Origin: Comamonas odontotermitis
GTDB taxonomy: Bacteria; Pseudomonadota; Gammaproteobacteria; Burkholderiales; Burkholderiaceae_C
Length of the DNA: 64,000 nt
Assembly: GCF_020080045.1 (NCBI RefSeq)
Contig: NZ_CP083451.1
Location: forward strand, 1,364,001 to 1,428,000
Direction: 5' to 3'
A model generated the notes under the pieces. That model was given only the letters and a program-made list of their open reading frames with translations, was not told the origin of the DNA and made no database searches. The position numbers were made by a program, and so were the translations under genes. Positions 44,222 to 52,008 of this stretch are shown here, piece by piece. The stretch's first letter is position 1. Each line of letters starts with the position of its first letter.

Positions 44222-44646
44222 GAGATGGTTTGAATCAGGGTTGGAGGAATTCTTGCGGGCCGCATGCTGGCAGCATCGACCCAGCCGATACGGATTGTGC
44301 CTTCACACAGCAGCACAGGTGTATCCGTTGGTTGCTTCGGTTTTAAGAGCACCTGCTGCGCTATGGTCATGGACGCGCGGCCTGCGGATTGGAGTTGCGC
44401 GGTGACGACGAGTTCATCGTCGAGCCGTGCAGGTTGTAAATATTTGATATTGGCCTCGCTCACCACAAACATGCCGCCTACCTCGTCGCGCAGGCGCTGC
44501 TGCTCGATGCCCAGCGAGCGCAGCCATTCGGTGCGGCCGCGCTCCATGAACTTGAGGTAGTTGGCGTAGAACACGATGCCGCCGGCATCGGTGTCTTCCC
44601 AGTAGATCCGGATGCTGTGTGTGAAGGGCAGGGCACTGGAGGTCAT
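44218..44646 (-). CDS. ybgC: YbgC-type acyl-CoA thioesterase of the Tol system
   Basis: 142 residues from ATG at 44646. The hot-dog motif YWEDTDAGGIVFYANYLKF carries the catalytic aspartate region. ybgC precedes tolQ in many Proteobacteria, as here, with a 4-bp overlap. It hydrolyses short acyl-CoA or acyl-ACP thioesters and associates with phospholipid synthesis. The aminotransferase gene ends 11 bp upstream. Confidence 0.93.
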   Translation of the reverse strand: MTSSALPFTHSIRIYWEDTDAGGIVFYANYLKFMERGRTEWLRSLGIEQQRLRDEVGGMFVVSEANIKYLQPARLDDELVVTAQLQSAGRASMTIAQQVLLKPKQPTDTPVLLCEGTIRIGWVDAASMRPARIPPTLIQTIS

Positions 44647-44657
44647 TGCATAGCGCC

Positions 44658-45854
44658 TCAGGCCAGGAGCTTGCGCAGGCGGGCGATGGCCTCCTGCAGC
44701 TGTTCCATCGAGTTGGCAGTGGAAAAGCGCACAAAGCGGCCCGTGTCCACGGTGCCGAAATCGCGCCCCGGCGTGATGGCCAGGTGGGCCCGCTCCATTA
44801 CGGCATAGGCAAAGTCCCAGCTGCAATCCTTGCCGGGTGCGATGCCCAGCTTCTGCGCCGCCTGCGTGCAATCGGCCCAGGCGTAGAAAGCGCCATCGGG
44901 CGCCACCGGCACGGGCAGGCCGAGCGCTTCGAGCGCGGGGATGAAGTAGTCGCGGCGCGCCTTGAATTCGGCGCGGCGGCGTTCATACTCGGCAATGCTC
45001 TCGGGGGCAAAGCAGGCAAGCGCCGCATGTTGGCTGATGGTGCTGGCACAGATGAAGAGGTTCTGCGCCAGGCGCTCGATGGCGGGCGCCAGCGTCTCGG
45101 GCACCACGGCCCAGCCCAGTCGCCAGCCGGTCATGTTGAAGTACTTGCTGAAGCTGTTGATCGAGATGATGTCTTCGCCCAGGGCAAGCGCCGTCTGGCC
45201 GTAGGCGTCGTCATGCGACAGGCCCAGGTAGATTTCGTCGATGATGGTGAAACCATCCCGCGCCTTGACCACGTCGTGGATCTTGCGCAGCTCGGCGGGT
45301 GCAATGGAGCTGCCGGTCGGATTGCTGGGCGATGCCAGCAATACGCCACGTGTCCGGTCGCCCCAGGCGGCGCTCACCTTGTCGGCGCTCAGCTGAAAAC
45401 GCTCTTCGGCCGTGGTGGGCAGCAGCACGGCATTGCCTTCCGCTGCGCTCACAAAGTGGCGATTGCAGGGGTAGCTCGGATCGGGCATCAGAATCTCGTC
45501 GCCCGCATTGATGAGCGCCAGGCACACCAGCTGCAGCGCGGCCGATGCGCCTGCGGTGATCACGATGCGGCGGGCCGGAATATCGACGCCAAAGCGCTGC
45601 GCGTACCAGGCTGACAGCGCCTCGCGCAGCGGTGCAATGCCCAGCGCAGGCGTGTACTGCGTCATGCCGCCCTCGATGGCCTGGCTGGCGGCTTTCTGCA
45701 CCAGAGGTGGCGCGGTGAAATCGGGCTCGCCAATGTTCAGGAAGATCATGGGATCGGCCGTGCCCGCCACCTTGGCCGCCAGTGCCTGGGCGGCCTTGGC
45801 CACTTCCATCACATAGAACGGTTCAATGCGGTCGGCACGGTTGGCAATCTTCAT
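44658..45854 (-). CDS. Pyridoxal-phosphate aminotransferase (class I/II)
   Basis: 398 residues from ATG at 45854. The Schiff-base lysine is in SINSFSKYFNMTGWRLGWAV, the Asp/Tyr cofactor contacts in FTIIDEIYLGLSHDDAYGQT and the arginine for the substrate carboxylate in GRFVRFSTANSMEQL. It resembles aspartate/tyrosine-type aminotransferases of the same family. It lies 11 bp upstream of ybgC, so it may be co-transcribed with the tol genes. Confidence 0.88.
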   Translation of the reverse strand: MKIANRADRIEPFYVMEVAKAAQALAAKVAGTADPMIFLNIGEPDFTAPPLVQKAASQAIEGGMTQYTPALGIAPLREALSAWYAQRFGVDIPARRIVITAGASAALQLVCLALINAGDEILMPDPSYPCNRHFVSAAEGNAVLLPTTAEERFQLSADKVSAAWGDRTRGVLLASPSNPTGSSIAPAELRKIHDVVKARDGFTIIDEIYLGLSHDDAYGQTALALGEDIISINSFSKYFNMTGWRLGWAVVPETLAPAIERLAQNLFICASTISQHAALACFAPESIAEYERRRAEFKARRDYFIPALEALGLPVPVAPDGAFYAWADCTQAAQKLGIAPGKDCSWDFAYAVMERAHLAITPGRDFGTVDTGRFVRFSTANSMEQLQEAIARLRKLLA

Positions 45855-45940
45855 GGTCTCTGCAATCAAGGGTGAAACAGGTGCTGGCGCTTGCTGTTGA
45901 TACGCAATGCGCTATCAAAAGTATAACTGTACGGTAGATA

Positions 45941-45987
45941 AGCGCAAAAGCCAGAACCGATGCCGGCAGCCTGTGCGGGCATCGGTT
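45941..45987 (-). terminator. Terminator-like hairpin after nusB
   Basis: A perfect 10-bp stem AACCGATGCC / GGCATCGGTT (45955-45964 with 45978-45987), followed leftward by CTGGCTTTTGCG, a short T run. It is moderately convincing as the end of the ribBX-ribH-nusB transcript. Confidence 0.6.
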
Positions 45988-45996
45988 GTCTGGGGA

Positions 45997-46533
45997 TCAG
46001 GCCGCCGTGTTGCGGTCGGCTGCCACTTCGGCAGCGCGCAGGGCGGGTGCCAGGGCATTGAGCACGGCGTTTACATACTTGTAGCCATCGGTGCCGCCAA
46101 ATTCCTTGGCCAGTTCGATGCTTTCGTTGATGACCACACGCCAGGGCACATCCAGGCAGTGCTGGAACTCGTACACACCGATCCACATGCAGGCGTGCTC
46201 GATGGGCGAGATCTCGGCCATCGGGCGGTCGAGGTGCGGCACGATCTGGGTGTTGAGCGCTTCGGCATTCTCGATGCAGCCGTGCAGCAGGGCGTCGTAG
46301 TGCGCGGCGTCGGCTTTGTGAAAGCCTGCGAGGTCGCGCGTGAAGCTGTCGATGCTGCTGGCGCTGTTGCCGCTGACCAGATGCTGGTAGAGCGCCTGCA
46401 GCGCAAACTCGCGCGAGCGGCTGCGGGTGGACTTGGAGGCGGCCTTGCGCGCGCCGGTCGAGGTCAGGCCCTTGCGGGATTGGCGCGGCGGGCGCTTGTC
46501 GGGAGAGGATTCGCTCTGGTCGTGGTTGTTCAT
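45997..46533 (-). CDS. nusB: Transcription antitermination protein NusB
   Basis: 178 residues. A lysine/arginine-rich N-terminal extension (about 40 residues) precedes the helical NusB domain, with [20 protein letters not shown] and [20 protein letters not shown] as marks. NusB with NusE binds boxA in rRNA leaders. Its start overlaps the ribH stop by 4 bp; ribH-nusB is a common pair. Confidence 0.95.
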   Translation of the reverse strand: MNNHDQSESSPDKRPPRQSRKGLTSTGARKAASKSTRSRSREFALQALYQHLVSGNSASSIDSFTRDLAGFHKADAAHYDALLHGCIENAEALNTQIVPHLDRPMAEISPIEHACMWIGVYEFQHCLDVPWRVVINESIELAKEFGGTDGYKYVNAVLNALAPALRAAEVAADRNTAA

Positions 46534-46991
46534 AGTGTTTCCAGCAGGTTGGCCATTTCGACGGCGACGATTGCGGCATCGCGCCCTTTTTCCGTCTGGC
46601 GTGCAATGGCTTGCGCTTCGTTTTCGGTGGTGATGATGGCGTTGGCGATCGGAATCTGGAAGTCCAGCGCCACGCGCGTGACGCCAGCACCCGATTCGTT
46701 GGCCACCAGCTCAAAATGGTAGGTTTCGCCTCGGATGATGCAGCCCAGGGCGATCAGGGCGTCGAAATCTTCCGATTCGGCCATGGCCTGCAGGGCGACG
46801 GGCACTTCGAGCGCGCCGGGCACGAGGACGTGGCGGATGTTGTCTGCCTGCACGCCCATGGCTGCCAGCTCCTGGAGGCAGGCGTCTGCGAGGCTGTTGG
46901 TGATGCTTTCATTGAAGCGCGCCTGCACGATGCCGATGGACAGCTTGCTGCCGTCGAGGTTGATGGCCTTGCCTTTTTCTGCTCCAAACAT
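46530..46991 (-). CDS. ribH: 6,7-dimethyl-8-ribityllumazine synthase
   Basis: 153 residues. Marks are [20 protein letters not shown], the [20 protein letters not shown] segment and [20 protein letters not shown] with the active-site histidine. It condenses the RibBX product 3,4-dihydroxy-2-butanone 4-phosphate with the aminopyrimidine. Starts 3 bp after the ribBX stop. Confidence 0.96.
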   Translation of the reverse strand: MFGAEKGKAINLDGSKLSIGIVQARFNESITNSLADACLQELAAMGVQADNIRHVLVPGALEVPVALQAMAESEDFDALIALGCIIRGETYHFELVANESGAGVTRVALDFQIPIANAIITTENEAQAIARQTEKGRDAAIVAVEMANLLETL

Positions 46992-46994
46992 GGC

Positions 46995-48116
46995 TTATTC
47001 CTTGCTGATGTATCCGGTGATTTCGAGTCCGTAGCCTGCCATGCTGGGCAGGCGGCGGGGGGCGCCCATCAGGCGCATTTTCTGTACGCCGCAGTCACGC
47101 AGGATCTGCGCGCCGATGCCGTAGGTGCGCAGGTCCATGCGGCCACGCTCGGGCGCCTGTGCGGCGCGGGCCTTGCCGTCGAACTGCTGCACCAGCTGGC
47201 TGGCGCTTTCATTGCAGTTGAGCAGCACGGCCACGCCGCTGTCCTGCCCGCCCAGGTAGGCGAGGCTGGCGTCCAGCGTCCAGCTGTGCATGGAGCGGTT
47301 GGTTTCCAGCAGGTCCATTACCGACAGGGGCTCATGCACGCGCACGGGCACGTCGGTCTCGGCCTTCACTTCGCCCTTGACGAGGGCGATGTGCACGGCA
47401 TGGCTGGCGCGGTCTTCATACAGGTGGGCGGTGAATTCGCCGTGCGCGGTCTGCAGGCTGCGGCTGCTGATGCGTTCGACCAGGCTTTCGTTGCGGCTGC
47501 GGTATTCGATCAGGTCAGCAATGGTGCCGATCTTGATGCCGTGTTCGGCGCAGAACAGCTGCAGATCGGGCAGGCGGGCCATGGTGCCGTCGTCCTTCAT
47601 CACCTCGCAGATGACAGCAGAAGGCGAGCAGCCAGCCATGCGTGCCAGATCGCAGCCCGCTTCGGTATGGCCTGCACGCATGAGCACGCCGCCATCGACG
47701 GCCTGCAGCGGAAAGATGTGGCCGGGCTGCACCAGATCGCTGGCCTTGGCATGGGGCGCCACGGCGGCCTGCACGGTGCGGGCGCGGTCTGCGGCCGAGA
47801 TGCCGGTGGTGACGCCCTCGGCAGCTTCGATGGAGACGGTAAAGGCGGTGGAGAGCGGGGCGCCGTTGCGCGCCGTCATCTGGCGCAGCTCCAGGCGCTC
47901 GCAGCGCTCGCGGGTCAGGGTCAGGCAGATCAGGCCTCGGCCCCACTTGGCCATGAAGTTGATGGCCTCGGGCGTGACATGGTCCGAAGCCAGCACCAGA
48001 TCGCCTTCGTTCTCGCGGTCTTCTTCATCGACCAGGATGACCATGCGCCCAGCGCGCATTTCGGCAACGATTTCCTCCACCGGAGAGATCGGTGCAGGGG
48101 ACAAGGGGCTGCTCAT
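46995..48116 (-). CDS. ribBX: 3,4-dihydroxy-2-butanone 4-phosphate synthase with degenerate GTP cyclohydrolase II domain (RibBX type)
   Basis: 373 residues. The N-terminal RibB domain is intact: [20 protein letters not shown] near residue 29, [17 protein letters not shown] and the [19 protein letters not shown] segment near 149. The C-terminal RibA-like domain lacks the zinc cysteines and HRQEGR-type residues of GTP cyclohydrolase II: the place of the CDCG segment is taken by [16 protein letters not shown]. This matches the RibBX variant described in Proteobacteria, in which the second domain has no cyclohydrolase activity. A functional ribA is therefore needed elsewhere. First gene of ribBX-ribH-nusB. 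Confidence 0.92.
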   Translation of the reverse strand: MSSPLSPAPISPVEEIVAEMRAGRMVILVDEEDRENEGDLVLASDHVTPEAINFMAKWGRGLICLTLTRERCERLELRQMTARNGAPLSTAFTVSIEAAEGVTTGISAADRARTVQAAVAPHAKASDLVQPGHIFPLQAVDGGVLMRAGHTEAGCDLARMAGCSPSAVICEVMKDDGTMARLPDLQLFCAEHGIKIGTIADLIEYRSRNESLVERISSRSLQTAHGEFTAHLYEDRASHAVHIALVKGEVKAETDVPVRVHEPLSVMDLLETNRSMHSWTLDASLAYLGGQDSGVAVLLNCNESASQLVQQFDGKARAAQAPERGRMDLRTYGIGAQILRDCGVQKMRLMGAPRRLPSMAGYGLEITGYISKE

Positions 48117-48304
48117 GGATTGCCTTTAAAGAACATAGGTGGCGGGTTGCCGTTACGTCGCCTGGCAGGCGCTGGTGGCACCGGGCAGGCAGTAAAAACC
48201 CCAATTTTAGACCAGGCACATGGCGCTCGCGGGGGGAGGCGTCCATATTTGAGAGCGAGAGAGGGCTACGCACTGCGCAGGGCCCGCTTGCTCGGCGTGG
48301 ATGA

Positions 48305-48595
48305 TCAATATTCGCCGCGCAGCAGTACCACATTGCCATCGGGGTAGGCGACGCAAGGCAGGATGCAGCCTGCCTCCTTGTCTTCGGGGCTCAGGCCCGG
48401 CCATTCAATTTCGTAGTGCACGCTGCCTGATTTGAGGCGGCCCACGCAGGTGCGGCAGGTGCCGTTGCGGCAGCTGCTGGGCCAGTCGACGCCGCCTTCT
48501 TCCAGCGATTGCAGCAGCGGCGTGTCGGCCCAGGCGTCCACCTGGATGTCTTCGTTATCGATTTGGGCGTTGTAAAGCTCTGGAGTGATCGGCAT
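48305..48595 (-). CDS. Plant-type [2Fe-2S] ferredoxin
   Basis: 96 residues. The cluster cysteines are in SSCRNGTCRTCVG (Cx4Cx2C, starting near residue 42) and the fourth in CILPCVAYP near the C-terminus. Electron partner unknown; such small ferredoxins serve oxygenases or cluster biogenesis. It is monocistronic, leftward, and separated from ribBX by about 190 bp. Confidence 0.88.
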   Translation of the reverse strand: MPITPELYNAQIDNEDIQVDAWADTPLLQSLEEGGVDWPSSCRNGTCRTCVGRLKSGSVHYEIEWPGLSPEDKEAGCILPCVAYPDGNVVLLRGEY

Positions 48596-49069
48596 GGGGA
48601 ATCAATGCACGGGCGGTAGCCGGGTGCGGGTAACAAATCAAATGAAAAAAGCATAGCGCCTTGCGCTTGCCTGGTATAAGCAAACGGCCAAAACGATAGT
48701 TGGGCCATGTTTTGCTGAAATTGCGGGCAATGTAACACGTGTGTAATAAAAACATGGGCTTAGCGGTTGAAATGGCCGGGATCGGCCACTTATCCACATG
48801 GTTGTTCAGCAAATTTCGGGATAACCCTAGGAATCCTCTGCAAAACTCCCTGCCGTGGTCTGAACGCGGTCTTAGGCGATCCGCGTCCATCCCATCTGGC
48901 GAGGGTGTTGCAGAGGATTCCTGGGAGTACAGCCCTGTCGCCCAAGCGGCGCAAATGGTGGTGCGGCTGGCTTACAGTGCCTCTGCATCACGGCTTTCGC
49001 GCTTGGGCGGAGGCAGTCAAACAATACTGGGGTGCCTGCGTGCACTCCGCAGCCAAAAAAGGTGCAGCT
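48596..49069. other. 474-bp intergenic region with several strong inverted repeats
   Basis: No convincing coding frame. It holds the leftward promoter of the ferredoxin and, toward 49070, that of the SDR gene. Inverted repeats: TGGCCG/CGGCCA (48773-48788), the 15-bp arms 48829-48843 / 48908-48922, and GCCCAAGCG / CGCTTGGGC (48940-48948 / 49000-49008) with inner pairing GTGGTGC/GCATCAC. The last two could fold as adjacent hairpins of about 94 and 70-80 nt. The signals suggest a structured RNA or a palindromic repeat element. Confidence 0.5.
48829..48922. repeat. Inverted repeat with 15-bp perfect arms
   Basis: AGGAATCCTCTGCAA (48829-48843) and TTGCAGAGGATTCCT (48908-48922), spacer 64 nt. Pairing can continue inward (TGCC with GGCG and an ACGCGG/CCGCGT hairpin at the tip). 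Confidence 0.7.
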
Positions 49070-49987
49070 ATGGGATTGGACTTCAGCGAACGGGTGGCGA
49101 TTGTGACGGGCGCAGGCGGCGGTTTGGGCCGCGAGCACGCGCTGGCCCTGGCGCGGCGCGGCGCCAAGGTGGTGGTCAATGATCCCGGTGGCGCGGTCGA
49201 TGGCCGCGGCAACTCGTCGGCAGCCGAAAAGGTGGTGCAGGAGATCGAGGCGGCAGGCGGCATTGCCATGGCCAACCATGCATCGGTCACCGATTTTGCG
49301 GCTGTCGAAGCCATGGTGGCCCAGGTGATGGAGCGCTGGGGCCAGATCGACGTGCTGGTCAACAACGCAGGCATTCTGCGCGACAAGAGCTTTGCCAAGA
49401 TGGAGCTGGACGATTTTCGCCAGGTGCTCGATGTGCATCTGATGGGCAGCGTGCACTGCTGCAAGGCCGTGTGGCCCCATATGCAGGCGGCCGGGTACGG
49501 GCGCATTGTGCTCACCACCTCGTCATCGGGCCTGTTCGGCAATTTTGGGCAGAGCAACTACGGCGCTGCCAAGATGGCCCTGGTGGGCCTGATGCAGACC
49601 CTGGCGCTCGAAGGCGCCAAGTACCACATCCATGTCAATGCACTGGCGCCCACGGCGGCCACCCGCATGACCGAGGGCCTGATGGCGCCCGAGGTGCTGC
49701 GCGCGCTGCGTCCCGAGCTGGTGTGCCCTGCCATGCTGGTGCTGGCGCACGAGAGCGCACCCACCCGCACCATTCTGTGCGCAGGCGCAGGCAGCTTCGA
49801 GGCGTCGCACATCACCATGACGCGCGGCGTCCACATCAGCACCGAATGCGTGCCGCTGGCCGATATGGATACACGCCTGGCCGAGCAGTTGCCCCAGGTG
49901 CTGGATCGCCAGGGCGACGCCGTGCCCGACAACGGCTTTGTGCAGGCCGACATGGAAATGCGCAAGGCCCTGCAAAAGCTGCATTGA
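49070..49987 (+). CDS. SDR-family dehydrogenase, MFE-2-like hydroxyacyl-CoA dehydrogenase type
   Basis: 305 residues. The NAD motif is VAIVTGAGGGLGREHALALA near residue 9, and catalytic S-Y-K are LTTSSSGLFGNFGQSNYGAA followed by KMALVG. The insert VVNDPGGAVDGRGNSSAAEK is typical of the dehydrogenase part of multifunctional enzyme type 2. The start ATG at 49070 follows a weak ribosome site. It is likely a 3-hydroxyacyl-CoA dehydrogenase. It stands alone. Confidence 0.88.
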   Translation: MGLDFSERVAIVTGAGGGLGREHALALARRGAKVVVNDPGGAVDGRGNSSAAEKVVQEIEAAGGIAMANHASVTDFAAVEAMVAQVMERWGQIDVLVNNAGILRDKSFAKMELDDFRQVLDVHLMGSVHCCKAVWPHMQAAGYGRIVLTTSSSGLFGNFGQSNYGAAKMALVGLMQTLALEGAKYHIHVNALAPTAATRMTEGLMAPEVLRALRPELVCPAMLVLAHESAPTRTILCAGAGSFEASHITMTRGVHISTECVPLADMDTRLAEQLPQVLDRQGDAVPDNGFVQADMEMRKALQKLH

Positions 49988-50274
49988 GCAGGCCACGTGC
50001 ATTGGCGTGCAGTTGGAGTTGAAAAAACAATAGCTGGTAGCGCGCGTCAATATTTCGTTTCAATAGGTTTTATATTTGTAATGCAGTGCTGGCAAGCGTT
50101 GACAGCTCTCGTTTTTGCCAGAAAAAGGCGACGGGCTGCGACCGCCTACACTGCCCGCAGCGCTTGCGCAGCGGTGGGCTGGCAAAATCCCGGGGCGGGC
50201 GCGGGCTGACTGCGCGTGGCGCAACCAAGGCGGGCACAACCTGATAATGTGCTGCCTCAGCTTGGCACACAACA

Positions 50275-51810
50275 ATGCAGATGAACCATATCCAACAACG
50301 AATCGACGCGGTCGGCCGCGAGCGGCTGCTGCACATCGGCCGAGGCATTGAAAAAGAAGGCCTGCGCGTGACCGAGGACGGCGCGCTGGCGATGACGCCG
50401 CACCCTGCCGCCCTGGGCTCGGCCTTGACGCACCCCAGCATCACGACCGACTTCAGCGAATCGCAGATCGAAATCATCACCGGCGTGCACCAAAGCGTGC
50501 AGGGGTGCCTCGACGACCTCTCGCAGGTACACCAGTATGTGTACCAGGTGCTGCAGGCCAATGACGAGCGCCTGTGGATTTCGAGCATGCCCTGCTCGCT
50601 GCCGCCGGACGAAACCATCCCGCTGGGCAGGTACGGCTCGTCCAACATCGGCCGCAGCAAGAGCGTGTACCGCATGGGCCTGGGCCACCGCTATGGCCGC
50701 CGCATGCAGACCATCTCGGGCATCCACTACAACTGGTCCATGCCCGGCATCAGCAGCGAAGAGTACTTTGCGCTGATCCGCAACTTCCGCCGCCAGGCCT
50801 TTGTGCTGCTGTACCTGTTTGGCGCATCGCCGGTTCTCTGTCCGTGCTTTGTGGAAGGCCGGCAGCACCAGCTGCAGCCACTGGGCGACGGCAGCGGCGC
50901 GCTCTACCTGCCGCATGCCACATCGCTGCGCATGGGGCGCCTGGGCTACCAGAGCGACGCGCAGGCGTCCATCAGCGTCAGCTACAACCACCTCAAGGGC
51001 TACGCCGATTCGCTGTACGGTGCGCTCACCCAGCCGTATCCGGCCTACGAGAAGATTGGCATCCAGAACCTGGGCGGCGAATACAACCAGCTGGGCACCA
51101 GCCTGTTGCAGATCGAAAACGAGTTCTACGGCACCATCCGCCCCAAGCGCACCGTGCAGCGCGGCGAGCGCCCCCTGCATGCACTGCGGGAGCGTGGCGT
51201 CGAATATGTCGAAGTGCGCTTGATGGACATCAATCCATTCGAGAGCATGGGCATTTCGGCGCAGACCATGCGCCTGCTGGACGTGTTCCTGCTGCACTGC
51301 CTGCTGTCAGACAGCCCGCCCGATTCGCCTGCCGAAATCGCCGAGATGAAGCACAACCAGCACCTGACTGCCGAGCGCGGCCGCGAGCCGGGCCTGCAAC
51401 TGCAGCGCAATGGCCAGCCGGTGCTGCTGACCGGGTGGGCCGCAGAGGTGCTGCAGGCCTGCGCGCCCATTGCGGCGGCGCTGGATGCTGCCCACGGCGT
51501 GCAGGACTATTCGCAGGCGCTTGCTGCAGCGCACCAGTTGCTGGCCAATCCCGAGCAGACGCCATCGGCTCAGGTGCTGGCAGCGGTGACCGGACAGTTC
51601 CAGGGCCAGTTCAAGGCCTTTGGCGCCGCGCAGTCGCAAGCCGCCCGCGCCGCCACGCTGGCCCAACCCTGGAGCGAGGCACTGACCGCCAGCTACCAGG
51701 CCCTGGCGGCAGACTCCGTCGGCGCCCAGAAATCGCTGGAAGCGGCCGACACCGTGCCGTTTGAAGAATGGCGCCAGTGCTATATGTCGCCCGAGCACCT
51801 GGTCGTTTGA
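50275..51810 (+). CDS. gshA: Glutamate-cysteine ligase
   Basis: 511 residues of the E. coli-type GshA family. Marks: IGRGIEKEGLRVTEDGALAM near residue 21, LTHPSITTDFSESQIEIITG, RSKSVYRMGLGHRYGRRMQT and ISGIHYNWSMP. It makes gamma-glutamylcysteine for glutathione. A second in-frame ATG is at 50281. The upstream 287 bp have no clear regulator site. A terminator follows. Confidence 0.95.
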   Translation: MQMNHIQQRIDAVGRERLLHIGRGIEKEGLRVTEDGALAMTPHPAALGSALTHPSITTDFSESQIEIITGVHQSVQGCLDDLSQVHQYVYQVLQANDERLWISSMPCSLPPDETIPLGRYGSSNIGRSKSVYRMGLGHRYGRRMQTISGIHYNWSMPGISSEEYFALIRNFRRQAFVLLYLFGASPVLCPCFVEGRQHQLQPLGDGSGALYLPHATSLRMGRLGYQSDAQASISVSYNHLKGYADSLYGALTQPYPAYEKIGIQNLGGEYNQLGTSLLQIENEFYGTIRPKRTVQRGERPLHALRERGVEYVEVRLMDINPFESMGISAQTMRLLDVFLLHCLLSDSPPDSPAEIAEMKHNQHLTAERGREPGLQLQRNGQPVLLTGWAAEVLQACAPIAAALDAAHGVQDYSQALAAAHQLLANPEQTPSAQVLAAVTGQFQGQFKAFGAAQSQAARAATLAQPWSEALTASYQALAADSVGAQKSLEAADTVPFEEWRQCYMSPEHLVV

Positions 51811-51836
51811 CACCGCTGGTGAAGCCATCCATACCC

Positions 51837-51861
51837 AAGCCCGCCTGCGCGGGCTTTTTTG
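51837..51861 (+). terminator. Rho-independent terminator after gshA
   Basis: An 8-bp stem AAGCCCGC / GCGGGCTT, CTGC loop and T6 tail. Confidence 0.85.
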
Positions 51862-52008
51862 TTGCACCCAGGCTGCAGCGCGGGGCAGAGGATTGCAAGA
51901 AGTTGCAAGCGGCAGCCCGCTTCTCTTTTGATAGCTGACGGCGCGCACCATCGCGGCGCTATCATTTGTCTGACAACAAGAACTCCATCCATCCCGTATC
52001 GTTCAGCC

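Noticed and set aside
48117..48304. Possible FMN riboswitch upstream of ribBX
   Set aside because: The conserved GGGGC..CCCCACCGGCGG-type core was not found on the minus strand.
48790..48798. TTATCCACA, a perfect DnaA box
   Set aside because: It is a single copy with no cluster of boxes, no AT-rich unwinding region and no dnaA or dnaN nearby, so it is not evidence of an origin.
48829..48922. 6S RNA or SRP RNA as an explanation of the long hairpin
   Set aside because: The arm spacing is too short for 6S RNA, and the GGAAGGAAGCAGCC-type SRP loop is absent.
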